A stretch of 64,000 nucleotides of DNA from Macrobrachium rosenbergii (GCF_040412425.1 NC_089749.1:35100570-35164569); one strand, 5' to 3'; numbered from the stretch's first letter, positions 30,345 through 45,018 are shown. Numbers and translations are program-made. Notes: generated from the letters alone by a model not told the origin.

Positions 30345-30485
30345 AATGGCCTCTTGATTTCCCAATATTTTGGATATACTTGCCATCGAATGCCGTGAAG
30401 GTCCATAATAAGAAAGTATTAAAAATATCCCTTTCCCATGTGAGATTCGAACCCACACTTACGTGGAGGATAATGTCAAAAGTTG
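30345..30485 (-). repeat. tRNA-derived SINE-like fragment, minus strand, second copy
   Basis: On the minus strand GTGGGTTCGAATCTCACATG is followed by a GGGA-rich block and a body ending ATCCAAAATATTGGGAAATC. This is the same order as 15445-15600, about 75 percent alike by eye. 30486-31240 shows no gene. Confidence 0.5.
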
Positions 30486-31247
30486 ATTTTTAGAATTATT
30501 TCGGAAACATCCCAAAACAATTTCTAATCTACAGCTCATGACTAGATACTGCTTTGTTTTTAAGAAATTAACTCATTCACAGAAAGAAGTTTTCGAATAA
30601 ATATAAAAATCCAAGGGAGATTGCTTTTCTGATCACGGTCTCCGGTTATTCCATATTTTCATTTACTTTCTCTTTTATGTTTTTTTTTTTTTGTACGGGA
30701 GTTTTTATTTTCATCGATTCATGATTTCATTTTATCTTGTTTTTATTAGCATTAATTTTATTGCTCAAACTGTGTTAGCGAAATAATGGTTAAGTAAAAG
30801 AAACAAAGGGCAATCACGCTTACTGAGATCCCATACGTGCCTACCAACTTACCATTGACCTGGTGCAAATGCCAACGTAAAATCAGACAACAATAGTCAT
30901 TTTCAGCAGGTTTATACCGATTCGACTACACACCGAGACAGTGTTATTTACAAAAAGTCACGCATGAGCTCTCAGTCATCTCTGCAAGTAGAAGGGACAA
31001 TGCAAGATGGCAAAGTCGTCACGAATTGTTTATATCCAAATGGTGGTTGGAAGCAATTCTTCTATGCAAGGCATAGTTTGCGGAGGGAGTAATATGCATA
31101 TCTGTCTGCCTGGTAATATGCATATATTTGGTTTGTGCGTGTCTGCACTTCAGATTATGTTCAAGTGCTCCTCCTTGAAAAAATGAAAAGAACGTACAGA
31201 CAGGCACATGTTTTTTTACTTATGTTAGTGGGTGGTTCATTCATTAG

Positions 31248-31299
<52 letters not shown>

Positions 31300-31317
31300 G
31301 TATATGTATATATACAT
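31248..31317. repeat. (AT)n microsatellite just upstream of the exon
   Basis: AT dinucleotides followed by GTATAT interruptions. It ends about 60 bp before the exon at 31379. Confidence 0.95.
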
Positions 31318-31378
31318 ATTGCCTTGCCTGTGTGTACCTCTGCATAAAACCCCTTCTCACCTATGCTATCTGTTACAG

Positions 31379-31515
31379 AGAAATCCAGCGTGCAACGGGG
31401 GAGTGGATGAATGAGTTCATCCGTCGGCCAAGTCGTCGGCGAGATAATAAAGTGTATGTTCCCCCGGCTGATGTGGTCAAGAGGTCGCTCATCAAGAGGT
31501 CATGGACCATTTCCA
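31379..31515 (+). CDS. btsz: Synaptotagmin-like protein (bitesize/SYTL family), Slp-homology domain exon
   Basis: Internal exon of 137 bp, starting after a pyrimidine-rich tract ending TTACAG and ending before a GTAAGT donor at 31516. It starts with the last base of a codon and ends with the first base of one, encoding 45 complete residues. The sequence EIQRATGEWMNEFI and then PADVVKRSLIKRSW matches the end of the Slp-homology domain: the helix after the zinc finger carries the conserved T-G-[DE]-W core, and an I/V-x-R-S-L segment follows. This domain binds GTP-loaded Rab27-type GTPases on secretory vesicles and links them to the plasma membrane through C-terminal C2 domains (family knowledge). 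The zinc-finger exon upstream was not found. A RIM or rabphilin-type Rab effector is the alternative. The symbol is by family resemblance only. Confidence 0.68.
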
Positions 31516-31629
31516 GTAAGTCTGCAAGGGCTTGATTTACCCTCCAACCCCTTCCCTCTTGGTCACTGGTCGTGCCGCATTCTTCAGGTCTTCGGCATTT
31601 TTATTTGCTTTTCTCCTATTTTGTATACA

Positions 31630-31847
<218 letters not shown>

Positions 31848-32137
31848 TAACAGCTTAGGTGAGGCAGAATAGAACCAGTTGCCAGGGTGAATTAAAGCAG
31901 AAAGGTTTTGTAGAATAGGGAGGAAGATGAAGAAAATAAAACGTAGTAAAGGAGAGAATAGGTTCTTTGATGAAGTTATGCAACACAGAAGCGTTTAAAG
32001 CAGTTCATATGCTCTCGAAATTACGTAAATATTCTACCGAACAATCCAAACGTTCATTAACGTCTCAAGTGCTCTTGCTATGTACTTAAACTTCCTTTAA
32101 CATATACACTCTTCAAGAGAGGACTTTAATATGCTAT

Positions 32138-32139
<2 letters not shown>

Positions 32140-32196
<57 letters not shown>

Positions 32197-33075
32197 AAGA
32201 TGAACCCTGTTCGTATGGAACAAGCCCCGGGGGCCATTGACTTGAATTCAAGCTTCCAAAGAAAATGGTGTCCATTAGGAGGTAAGAGAAGGTAAAGAAA
32301 AATACAGAAAGAAGAGATCTCACTTATTAAAAAGAAAAAAAATACATTAATAAATTAATAAATAGATCAAAATGTATTAAAATTCAAGGAGAATAGTATT
32401 GGGGTAGTAGTGCATTGGATCTTCGCTTGAACTTTTGAAGTTCCAATTGCACGACATCCTCAGGGAGAGTTCCACAGTCCGATGGTGTGAGGAATGAAGA
32501 ACCTCTGGAACTGAGAGGTTCGACAGCGGGGCACATGTACTGTGTAATGGTGCTGCTGTTCAGCGAATCTTGTTACTCTCAGCTGGAAAAGGGGATCGGG
32601 GATCAAATGTGAATGTGAAAGATCTGTGTTACAATACAACTTATGAAAAACTGACAAACAAGACCATCCGTCGCTGGTCCAAGTCATAACTGCTAATTAG
32701 GAAACAGAAACCTACCACTACAACCACTCTATCTATGAGATAAATCTCTGGCAGAAGCAGACATCCATACAAAAGAACAGTGTTCTAGTAAAGGAAGTAC
32801 AAATAACCTAAAACAGGTTGCAATGATTTTATGGCATTTGCTGAAACTTTAGTTAGGTGTTTCTCAAAAGTAAGGTGTGAGTTAAAAGTTACACCTAGAA
32901 TAGTTAAAGCTTCAGACTAATTCAGCAAAGTCTCATCCACCTGAAGGGGAGGATGGGGTGGAAAATCTGTACGGGATCTGCTAATCAATAATGTTTGCGT
33001 CTTACTGGAGTTCAGCTTCATACCACACCGACTACACCTTTCACTGATCCGGTCTGTTTGATCTAGTATGGGCAC
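32140..33075 (-). pseudogene. 5'-truncated LINE with (AAT)n tail, antisense in the intron
   Basis: Read on the minus strand, pieces in several frames give an RT-end segment (CGMKLNSSKTQTLLISRSR, LGVTFNSHLTFEKHLTKVSANA) and then a C-terminal segment (LIPDPLF...TRFAEQQ...VPRCRTSQFQRFFIPHTIGLWNS). The 3' end reads GGGGCTTGTTCCATACGAAC then AGGGTTCATCTTCTG and an (AAT)n tail of about 18 units (32140-32193). Stops and frameshifts make it dead. It is the same family as 49700-50605, on the opposite strand. It belongs to the broad CR1/L2/Jockey group by motif; the exact clade is unresolved. Confidence 0.85.
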
Positions 33076-34122
33076 AGTAATAGTAATATTTCAAGAAACG
33101 TGGTGGTTAAGATTTTTCAATAGTTAATGCAGGATAACGACCTGTTTTCTGTAAAAAAAAAGAAAAAAAAATGAACGGGTTGCGTTATTCAGGAAATGGT
33201 CAATCATACAATAACTAAAATAACAGTCAAGTTTCACTAACACAAGTAGGCTATATAATTGCAATGTCCTTCTTGTGCATATGAAAGCCGGCAAATCATA
33301 CGACACTGTCAGGGCAAAAGAAGTGCAATGTCATTGGTGATGCTTCTGAATATGGACTAGAACGATAAGAGTATTAAACATCAGTATTTGCTGTTACATA
33401 AGCGGCTCTGCTTCATTATATATCTTATTTAAATTCGTAGAATCCAAATGGTTCATCGATGAATAGGCTGTAATCGTACTTTAATTATATCGTTTTCTTG
33501 GCTGATTAACCTTGGTATTGAGCTTACTTGGCATTGTGATTGACTTTAACCATGAATTTGTGAATAGAGTAGCTGCGGTGCCAAATACACTTAAAATAGA
33601 TTCGTTATGTTCGGTTTTTAATAGGTATAGTAGAACTATGGTGAAATTTAGTGGAAGAGAGTGGGTTTTATACAAATAAAAGATCAGCTGAAGAAGGAAA
33701 GGACAGAATAGGCATTTAATGTTATATTGTTTCTTTTTTATTGGAAATTGTGAAAATTTCTGAAATACTTAAGAGAAAACTATAATTAAGTCTTAATACA
33801 TAAAGCACTGTGATTAAATTCTTTTTTACGAATAAAATTATTGCTTATTTTTAAATTTTCGATTATATTTGATTATTTTTTTTTATTTCCGATTAAATTT
33901 AATGTTATCTGTTGCACTGTTTTGTTTTCTATCAGTGTCATTTTTATAGCTCCTGTGAATTTATTTGCCCGTTTAAAACTGGAAGCTATCTTATAAACGG
34001 TCAAGTAACTAAATGAAGAATACTTGACACCCTGAGAATGATTATGTAACTAAAAATGTTACCCATTAAATACTTAGGTTCGTTTTCTGTAAGTACCATT
34101 ATGATTTCCGTTTTCTTTGAAG

Positions 34123-34170
34123 GATTCGATCTTCGAGAGGACGGCACAAGACCAAGAGTTTGTCCTCCAT
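34123..34170 (+). CDS. Candidate 48-nt alternative exon of the synaptotagmin-like gene
   Basis: A T-rich tract ending TTTGAAG precedes 48 bp, and GTAAGG follows. The length is a multiple of three. It starts with two bases and ends with one base of a codon, so it can be included or skipped without changing the frame between 31379-31515 and 36825-38009. It would add RFDLREDGTRPRVCPP and change the junction residue. The acceptor has A at -3, which is weak. The evidence is positional and phase-based only. Confidence 0.35.
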
Positions 34171-34836
34171 GTAAGGCGCTATAGTGTTGCAGTTTGTGTT
34201 GTAGTGTTGTGTTAACCTGTTTAGTTTGTTTTGTTTATGTGCCTTACAATAAGTGTTGCTGGACTTTGGTGTTTTTGTAGTGGTACAGAAGAAAAAGTGC
34301 TTATTTTTTTGTTGCTTCCAACATTAAAACCTTATCATAGAATTTTAAAATGCAATTCCTGCTGGGACTATTGTGTATAGGTATGAACGCACCCATAATC
34401 AGTAAATGGCACAGTTTCCAAGATAATTTTGTCCAGTTGAAAGTGAATGCAAATATTTATTTTAGTAATTTTCTTCTCTTTGTTTTATTATTTCTTATGT
34501 ATTGATCTCGTCACAGTTTATTGAAAATGACCCTATTGAAATTTAACAGTACCTATAAAAGATCAGTTTTATACTTTCTTTATGAAAGTATTTCCCGTTA
34601 CATGTATACTTTGAAAGATTCGCTTTTACTTCCAGTGTTAGCAGTAATATCCGCAATACACAATTTGCAGAAGAGGACACGAGCACAAATAAATGCTGCC
34701 CAAGTTTTTTGTCCTGAACGGTGCCACTCTTTTGAGATCTTTTAAAAGCAATGCCTATCCTCAATAAGGTGGATTTATCAATGGGTATATATTGGACGAA
34801 ATAATTAGATATGGAAAAGGCAGCACAGTGTATTTA

Positions 34837-34886
<50 letters not shown>

Positions 34887-36824
34887 GAAAATTTAACAGA
34901 CTTGCAAAGAAATCGTTTTTAAGCTTCCTAAACTCCAGTCCAAAGGACCAGAGTCGGGAACAGTCTGCAACAAGAAAATGAAAAATAAACAAATAAGCTA
35001 CAAAACTTAGTCTGCTACAGAACTTAGCGAGAATCCCTTAATTCAAACACCCATTGCAGTCAGCTGATTAATCTCTTTAGCAATAAGAAGAGCAATAGCA
35101 GAAACAGTAGTTCTGAGCTCTGACTTGAGAAAGGTTTAGGGTGCCTAGAAAATATAAAACCAAGTAGATTCTCACATGGCATACTTAGAGAACTGGGAAC
35201 TGAAAGCTACTTCATGTATGAAATATTAAGGCTGAGGTGACACTTCGAAAATTCGGCCGTAGATAGAAAGGCCAAAATAGAGGTGATGATACTTCACGTT
35301 ATGCAAATGAACTCAGTATTTACCTAAACATAAGAAAGGAGACTTCAGATGTTTTGAAGATACATTCGAGATGTAAACAGAAGGAACCTGAATGTAGAGT
35401 TTCGTAGAATATGTCACAGATCTTTTAAGTAAACTAAATATTTTCAGATCTGTGCAAGAGTTCACCTCGAAAATGCGTCGATTTTTACTACCTTCACACT
35501 AATTATTTTCTTTAAGGTTTAGTAGATCGCGAGCACATTGTGCAGCCAACACAACTGACATTGTGTATAAATGAATCACAAAACAATTGTGGGTATAAAT
35601 GCTTTCAGAGCTCTAGGTGTCAGTTTGGCAGCATTACTTTAGGAAATAAATTTCCTTTGCCCAGTAAGTTTCTAATGAAAGTCAGTGAGTTGCAAGAGAT
35701 GTTCATCTTAAGAACAGTATTAACTTTTTCTCTTTTTAGCGTACATGAGGAAAAATACTCTTTAAATCTTGAGATTTAAAACTAGAAATAAACTCTGTAT
35801 GGCATCATGTATGAGTTTTAAAAATTCTTAAATTATAAGATACGTGTACTTTACATGAAACAAAATTATAACAGCAATTTTTCAGTGACACTGAATTTGT
35901 AATATTTCTTCGTAACCACAGTTACCAGTAGCCGGAATTTTTTTTATGCTTATGTAAATATAAAAGGTCAATATTCGCATTGGACAAAGGCGTTTGAGAA
36001 TATTCATTTGCTCTCATTGAGAGTATTGAATGATTTTAGCCATATCTGACAATAAATTTGCACATAAATACAAGTTTAGTTTGAGCCGAGATTTTTTGTA
36101 TTACACTGTAAATTGACAGCAAATATCAGCATAATTTTACTTTGCAAATAAAAGTAAAGCGGTATTTAGCCCACTAAAATGAAAAATAATGTACCTGAAA
36201 TTGCCGATTGCTTATACGGTCGTTGTACGGTAGACTGCAAGTGATTCTAATATCTATCAGTGTAAAATAGCAAGATGAACATGGTCACGCAGTATACATA
36301 CATACATACACGCACACACACACACACACACACACACCCACATATATATATATGCTGGAACAGTTATGTTGTTGTTTTGTTTTCCAAAGATTGAACTTAA
36401 ATTATTAGGCAGATATTTGAGATTATGTTTGTGTTCATAATTTTGTCTTTTGGTTTATTAGTTTTCACTTATAAGTTAAAGGTTTGCGGGTATTATTTTC
36501 TGAGGGAACCTTTTATAGGTTTGGCTGCGCTCTTTAAGCTTGGGTTGTTTCAAGTTTTAACGATCTGTATGTGCTTGCTGCGTGACTGTCGAATAATCGA
36601 CTGACCAATGTTTTTTTTATGTGCTTTATGTGTTAAATTTATATCTTTCTCTTAGTAAATGGATGCACATTGCATATAAGTCTACTGCTACCATTAATAT
36701 TGGAAAATAATTTTTTTTATTTCTGGATAGAACTGAATCATAACTCTAGATTGTCTAATTAAATCAAGCAATATATTTAAGTTTATATTTTGATTAATTT
36801 CCTAATTTGTCACTTGATTTGCAG

Positions 36825-38009
36825 GTCCACCAAGTGGAGGGCGAACGTCACCTGAATTTCGAGCACATGCCAGTCGTCCGGTCGTCACACCAAGGAGACC
36901 GCCCAGGGGATCTCACCCTCCCACAGACGAGAACGAGCCCCCATGGGATGCCCCCCTGTACCCAACTCGGGGGGCATATCCTAGACGCTATAGTATGAGT
37001 AGTTTTGATGGTGTACCTTCTAGTTCACGTCCTTTGAAGGGTCCCGCACCTCTCCCACCTCAAGAACACAATTATCAAGGGGCTTCTAGTCCCAGCAGCA
37101 GTCCCCAGAGGTACTCGTCTCCTGGCGAATCCCCAGTGGCACCTGCCCGACGGCGCCTGCTGCCAGATTTACCTCAACAGCCCACCCGAGCCCCTCCTTG
37201 CAAACCCCTGCGCCCTTCTACGTTACCTCGCAAGTTGAAGGAACGTGAATCCAGGGACACTAGTCGTCATTCACCCCCTCCGTCATCCTGCGACGACCCC
37301 AACAGGTTCCACTCTATGCCCCGCACCAGGACACGTTCCCCTAGTGGCCAAGGGCGAGGTCGCTCTGAACCACCACATCGTGCACATTCGCCTGTCATGC
37401 CCATGAAGCCAAACACTGCCCTTGGGGGCTACATTAGCTCTGGCCCGGTGACCAGCACCCCTATTAAGCATGACCCAGGACTCCATAACAACGTGTCGGC
37501 GAGAGAAAGCACCCCCACCCCTCCAACACCAGCCCCCAGAGATTTGTCAAGACCCCCTGCCAATGGCAGACCGCCTGACCAAGTAACACCCACCAATTCT
37601 ACGTCGTCGTCCACTTCCTCCTCCTCGTCGTCCTCCTCCCTTCGGAGGATTCCACAGCTTTCCTCTCCGGCAGGAAACCCACCCTCTCGTCCTGAGAGTG
37701 AGGGTAGCGTATACACCCCCAAAATTCTGACGCACCGCATTGAGGTTGAAGGAGGTAGTCTCGGGAGACCCACCCGAAGAAGGGATGGTGGTGACATCAG
37801 TCGAACCAGTTCACTAGAGGTCGAAACGCACCTCATGAACCATAAGAACCGCATTCCCATCTCTCGCCCGGACTCTGGCGTAAGCGGGTCTTCCCGGGGT
37901 GGGACTTCAGACAACAGCGATTACGACGGTGATGGCACGAATAGCTTCCATAAGGTCATGGGTGGACCTCGGCCCCGTCAGGCAGCTTCTCCTGCGGGAC
38001 TCACATCAG
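36825..38009 (+). CDS. btsz: Synaptotagmin-like protein, long Pro/Ser-rich linker exon
   Basis: Internal exon of 1185 bp (395 codons, symmetric phase 1). The acceptor is GATTTGCAG and the donor CAG|GTAAGT at 38010. The frame is open throughout, and base composition is clearly richer in GC than the flanks. The ATG at 36995 is internal: the frame continues upstream to the acceptor as PSGGRTSPEFRAHASRPVVT. The encoded region is low-complexity linker: PRRPPRG, PALYPT-like proline clusters, RRRLLPDLP, LRPSTLPRKL, a run of about 14 Ser/Thr (about 37593-37638), then more conserved-looking segments VYTPKILTHRIEVEGG and ISRPDSGVSGSSRGGTSDN near the end. PxxP motifs could bind SH3 domains and DSGVSGS resembles a phospho-degron, both inference. 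In this family such a linker joins the Rab-binding domain to the C2 domains. No C2 exon was found downstream in the window. The exon itself is certain; the family name is inherited from the 31379 exon. Confidence 0.8.
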
Positions 38010-38103
38010 GTAAGTGACGTGAACAAAAGCAGATTGTCACCTTCACTAGTCCAAGTGTCACTCATTATTTGCATATCATTATTGCCTCATTCCATGCGAT
38101 TTT

Positions 38104-38107
<4 letters not shown>

Positions 38108-38163
<56 letters not shown>
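38108..38163. repeat. (CT)n microsatellite just after the exon
   Basis: CT run beginning about 100 bp downstream of the donor at 38010. Confidence 0.95.
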
Positions 38164-38166
<3 letters not shown>

Positions 38167-39884
38167 CTAAGCTGTAATTTATTTTTCGTAACTCATTTGT
38201 CTCATTTATTTTTATTTTGTAAGTACGGTATTGCTAAAGTTTCACCTGTCGAGAGAAAAACCACACGAAGTAGAAAATGTTCGTATGTTCATTTCGCTTT
38301 GCTTTGATTGTAATTCTTCGCTTAAAAAGTGAATTAATGTACTCCATTCATAATTCATCCAGTACTGTTATTGCAAGATATCGGTGAGCTTAAATGTTTT
38401 TTCTTCGTTGGATAAGTGCAAATGTTATGTTTTATAAAAATATTTCTTAAATGATGGTCCATCTCGGTGTGCAGTTAGAGATTGAGTACGTAATAACTGA
38501 TATCTTTTTCCTCGAAGCCCACCCTTTTTTGGGTAAACTTCTCATGTATAGATGTAATAAGTATGCATTCAAACAGAGACAAAGAGACGGACACGCAGCC
38601 AACAAGAGAATCTTGATCGACATCAATCCCCGCCCTTTACGGAAGCTTTTGACTAGGCTGCTTCAAGTCCATTTTTCTCTGTCTGTGTTGGCGTTTGCTG
38701 GTGGGAGAGCGGAAGGGTCAAAAGTCATTATGCTTCGCCCAAAAGTAGACTTATTGCAATTTCACTTTTGCATTCTCCTATAAAATTTCTCACATTAGTC
38801 CAGCGATTGTTATATATTTAAGAAAGTTTACAATTCATAGCTTATTTATCCCAGTACACTATATGTCTTGCCAGTTTGAACATTGAATATAAACTTAATT
38901 AATCAGATATACAGGAATGCTCGAGAATTAGGAGGACCCGACGAGATCCAGAGTTATGAGGACGTATTATCAATGACAGCACCAAAAGGACGACCCATAA
39001 CAAATAGCAAGTCCGCGAGAGCTATTTTAAGTCCTTTCCCTTCCCTAAGAACTCACTTCCACACCATCCACCTTATACACCTGCTTATGTACTCCTCCTC
39101 CTCCTCCTCCTCCTCCTCCTCCTCCTCTAATACAAATAAAGGTGCCATAGTCTCCAAAATAAACAGATATTAAGAAAAAGAATTTGAGCTTCATTTCTTT
39201 TATCTTAGGCGGACCAGCTACCTACTCGCGCTTTCCTTGAGATGAGTGTTTGGCGAGTGGTTCATTTCTTCCCACCCACTGTGGGCAAGTTTTATTTTTT
39301 ATTTAAATTACAAGTCTTCATGGGTTTCTTTTCATTTTGTCACAAACTTGGATAGTTTTATTAAACTGTTGTGAGTATTTACTCTGACTACCACTGCAGG
39401 AATTTTTTTATCTCAGTAATTTATTGTTTTCATTGGCTTATCGTTATATCTTCACCTCCTTTGATAGTCTTATTGTATTAATAGTCTTTCATTTCTTATA
39501 ATACTACTTCCTTTACATGGTGATGATCTGATTATATCGTGTTATTACTATTACTACAATCATTACCACCACTGCTACAAGTGCTTCTGCTCCTGTTCCT
39601 GGCAGGTAGCACCCATATATTACACATGAAACTGTGGGATGAAGTAGCGACAAGGCAGTCGTTGAAGTGGATAGTCGGTGTGGAGAGAGAACGCTTCCTC
39701 TCTAACTCAGTGGGTCCTTCAGACATTAACGTTCGGCATATACGGGAATTACGTATATTTATTTCGGCGTTTTAAATACTGTCAGCCTGATAATATCAGT
39801 GTCATGTTTGTCAGTTCTTTGCTTGTGCGTCATTCAACTTCTTTTTTTATTTTAAATAATTCTCACAGTTCTAGCATGGCAGAT
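38164..39884. other. Non-coding DNA, probably intron, with a (TCC)n tract
   Basis: A TCC trinucleotide run lies at about 39090-39127. An open segment around 38900-39060 (YRNARELGGPDEIQSYEDVL) looks peptide-like, but its flanking splice signals do not match the phase of the preceding exon, so it is not called. Confidence 0.45.
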
Positions 39885-39911
39885 CACACACACACACACA
39901 TATATATACAT

Positions 39912-39987
<76 letters not shown>
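39885..39987. repeat. (CA)n(AT)n microsatellite
   Basis: CA run, mixed CATATA, then AT dinucleotides. 39988-40800 shows no gene. Confidence 0.95.
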
Positions 39988-39989
<2 letters not shown>

Positions 39990-40797
39990 TATCAAAATCA
40001 CTATAAAAAAGATAAGTGCACTGGAAATACTGTAAAAAGAAATTGATGAGGAAATTAATTTTGACGATTTAAATGGCGGGGTTAATGGGTAACAAAACTT
40101 ATCTTTCAAGGTAAATTCCATAACAAAATGATTGGAAGATATATTTTTAGGGGATTCATATATGGCATAATGATTAATTATGGTGTCGAGAAAATGAAGT
40201 AACGATGGCTAGAGGTGAAAGAGAAGATTTGAATTTTCAGAATCATTGCATGAAGTATTCCAATAAAACGATCATGTTGGTTTCATATAAATGGATCGTG
40301 CGTTGGTGTTTACAATCAATTTATTTGAAGTTTCTTAAACTAAAGAGATGTGTAAACTGCAATATTTGCCAGCTTGAGGGTGCTTTTAAGATACAAAGTG
40401 TGATTTTCCTTTCGTAATACTGTATTTACTTCTTCACAAACTACAGTATCTATCTAGAATATCAAACGAAAGGAAATAAAGTTTATGAATGTTGCTGTGT
40501 TTATAATTATTTTGACTTCTGAGTTATCTTGAAATCGAAACTAAAGATAACGTCTTGGATTTATATATTCATGCTAATACAAATGATTATTTCTGCTGAT
40601 GTGTTCACTGAGTACTTCTCAGTATTACGCAGATGTACTCATTGAACAGTTAAAGAGACACAATAGAGAGCGAATAAGAATTTTTCCAAGATACTATTAT
40701 TCAAATCATTGTAGATTTCGCAGATGGCCCACTGCTGGAGGAAACATATAATATAGCTGTAGGTTGAGCAATGATGTACATTCATATTTTAAAATAT

Positions 40798-40800
<3 letters not shown>

Positions 40801-40868
<68 letters not shown>
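40801..40868. repeat. (CT)n microsatellite
   Basis: About 67 bp of CT dinucleotides. Confidence 0.95.
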
Positions 40869-40871
<3 letters not shown>

Positions 40872-41055
40872 AAAAAGAGTGGGTGAAGTGTTGGCAGTGC
40901 TTAAGGTATGTTTTGTGGTAACCATATATATTGTCATTGTCAAAGTGATAGCGAATCTTCTTCTTTTTCTTCTTTTAACGTGCGAATACTAGCCTTTTAG
41001 CGTAACGTGGTGTAGTAAAATGTCGTCTAAAGTACGTAGAGTTTTACACGCTCCT

Positions 41056-41088
41056 CCCCCTCCTCCTCCCACCCCTCCCCTCCTCCCC
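41056..41088 (-). other. Predicted G-quadruplex motif on the minus strand
   Basis: C runs at 41056-41060, 41068-41070, 41072-41075, 41077-41080 and 41085-41088 give, on the minus strand, at least four G tracts with loops of 1-4 nt. Confidence 0.5.
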
Positions 41089-42205
<1,117 letters not shown>

Positions 42206-42598
42206 TTAAATGGCTTGCTAAGAACATTGTTAACCCTCAGACTCTTCAAGCTGTCAACAGGTATATTTTGCACGAGGTAGGTAGCCCCATGCGCTGGCAC
42301 ACGGATGTTCAAAGAGCTCATAAGACGACAGACAGGCTGGAATTCCATGTTTGTCACCCAGGTTCAGCATTGCTTCTGTGGTCAGATTCAGCGGTGTGTT
42401 GACATTATGCTTTTCTCTATAATGCCCTCTTAGCCGCTTTATTATTCCGTGATATATCATTCGAAGTTCTCTTAATATGTAATTCTAAGTTTTCTAAATT
42501 TATCATAGACTTTTTTTCTATAAATACGGACTAACGTATAAGCTGGACTAAAATAGCTAAAAGTCCATTTTAATTATTACTTGTAAGACTAAGAGATA

Positions 42599-42601
<3 letters not shown>

Positions 42602-42665
<64 letters not shown>
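42602..42665. repeat. (CT)n microsatellite
   Basis: About 64 bp of CT dinucleotides. Confidence 0.95.
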
Positions 42666-42669
<4 letters not shown>

Positions 42670-42864
42670 TAGCTTTCTTGAATGGACCTGACTCTTACTT
42701 TCTTTCATTGTCAGTCGTCACCGCATCCGGCTTTGGACATTAGACAGAGAGAGAGTGATAGAAAGAGAAAGTTTGAGCGCAGTAGGTTAAGTTGGACGTG
42801 TCTGGATACAGGAATGTACGTATGTATTCAGTCAACGCTCCCACATACAGGAGTATGTGCATTC

Positions 42865-42938
42865 ACACATATATATGTGTATATGTATATATATACATAT
42901 ACATATATATATGTTATGTATATATATGTATAAGTATC

Positions 42939-42970
<32 letters not shown>

Positions 42971-42976
42971 TGTATG

Positions 42977-43051
<75 letters not shown>
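42865..43051. repeat. Compound (TATA/TATG)n(AT)n microsatellite
   Basis: Mixed TATATG words, about nine GTAT units (42943-42982), then AT dinucleotides. 43052-44173 contains no recognised gene. Confidence 0.9.
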
Positions 43052-43056
<5 letters not shown>

Positions 43057-44161
43057 GTGTTAGTGTGTGCATGAGATATAAACATTCCGAGAGAGAAAAT
43101 TGTTACAAACTGGAAAATGGAATGCTCTGATGTACATAGCCTTCGTCTTGTGATCAAAGAGGTTTGTCATGTTTAGCAAAAGACAGCACCTGTCCATGAA
43201 TGATGACGAGTGACATTTTGGTTGACAGCAGTTGCACTCAACCGACTGCACCCTGCTTGTGGGGCAGCAAGTGCTATGTCCTATGTCATTTCGTACTGGT
43301 GTATACCCCCGAAAGGCTATGTTACTCCGGAGACTCCAACTGGAACGCAACCTTATATGGCTATGCTCTTTAACTTTTCTCTCGTCTCATAAAAGCCACG
43401 CTTTTACATTCATAATATTGGTGCAAAATACGAAAGAAGTTTAGTGGTACTGGTAGTTAATGGCTAATGCCTGTATGTAAAATGTTGTGTCACATAAACG
43501 ACTCAGTTTTATATTATATATATACGCCTCGCTAAACCTCTCTCCCGGGTGATGTGGACCATCGGCTTTTACTGGAGATGTTGCAATCATTTATATGTGT
43601 TTATTTAGGTATTTGGTCTGTTCTTTAGTCTTTAAGAGCGTATGTCCATCCTTTGACTCGCTGAACTGCGATAGGAAATTAAGTCGAAATTAAGTCCCAT
43701 GAAATCGTTTAATAGTATTGACAGGGAAAATTGTCTGTTGATCCACTGCACCAAGAATCGGGTGTATGGAAGTACCTTCCAAAGATTGCCTTTCGATGCC
43801 AGATATTGGGAACTAAGACTTTATTAGGCTCCCCATCTTTTCCTTCCTCTGTAGCTTGTAATTCAGCATTTTCTTGAAATTTTTATACCTTTCGTCAGTT
43901 TTACATCATTTAAATTTTTTGTACCTCGATGAATTTATTTTCTTTGGTCACTTGTTTTTGTGACCTTTCGTAAGTTACCTTTTTTAGGTTGCCTTTGTTT
44001 GAATAATTCCGTGTTAATGTTCATGTCTACTGTGAACCATTCGTATACCTTTCTGCTTTTTCTTTGTAATTTTAAAAATATTGAGGGGTTCTGGCCGTGC
44101 TTTGTGCTTTTAATCCCATGTGGAATCGCAAAGAATTATCACAATCCATTATCAAGCTCAG

Positions 44162-44173
<12 letters not shown>

Positions 44174-44230
<57 letters not shown>
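44174..44230. repeat. (CT)n microsatellite
   Basis: CT run seen directly. 44231-44940 contains no recognised gene. Confidence 0.95.
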
Positions 44231-44235
<5 letters not shown>

Positions 44236-44940
44236 AGTCTCCATTAGTAATTTACATCTGACCCAGTTTGCCCCAGGGATTTGGCATTAAAGGTAATAAG
44301 GGTTTATAACACTTCTTAGTAATTTGATGGTTTTTTGACATATGCAATTAAAGGATGTTTATGCTCTTTGCTATTGTTGTTTTTTCGATGCTGGCGACTA
44401 AGTAATGTCACCGGTGTGTTTCTGTAAAGAGATCTTTCTTGGTGGTCCTAATGATTCACGGGAAATTTATTAGTTTGAAAAGGTATGGGACGGACAGACT
44501 AATGCCCTGATTTAGCCCACACATCTCTCTCTTTCTCACTTAAGTTTTGACACCAGAAAGTTTATTCATTACTCCGATAAGAGAACGGCAAATAAAATCC
44601 CTTAAAAGTGCCTCGGCTTCCTCAGTTTTCTCTTGCCTCTTGATAATCGCCAAGTAACGTGAATGGTTGGAGACATCTACTGTAGAGTAACTAACGTTTA
44701 CAAAATGTCAAACTGCTACTCAAGTCTTTTTCTCATGCTGAAGGAATGACAGCTACGTGCTGGTATCGCGTCCGTGAATTTTTTTTAAGGGTAAATTTTT
44801 AAATAAGCATTTTTCCCTATTCCTGTACATTTGTTGAATTATTTTTTCTTTTAGAAATCTTGTGGCAGTGTACTCAGGATTTTATTAGCGAGGTTCACTT
44901 TATATAGTATGAATTACTTTTTCTGACTTGCCCTGTTAGC

Positions 44941-45018
<78 letters not shown>
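44941..45018. repeat. (ATT)n microsatellite
   Basis: About 26 ATT units. The flanks lack the conserved 3' end found beside the two LINE tails, so I do not assign it to that family. 45019-45575 has no gene; a short GT run lies at 45391-45412. Confidence 0.9.

Noticed and set aside
37429..37914. 161-codon minus-strand frame opposite the linker exon
   Set aside because: Shadow of the real + strand exon, which has splice sites and phase agreement.
38883..39173. Possible next exon of the gene (YRNARELGGPDEIQSYEDVL)
   Set aside because: The acceptor lacks a pyrimidine tract, no GT donor fits, and no acceptor gives the phase 1 frame needed after the exon ending at 38009. The open frame also runs into a TCC microsatellite.
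44941..45018. Third (AAT)n-tailed LINE copy
   Set aside because: Neither flank contains the conserved 3' block seen beside the other two tails.
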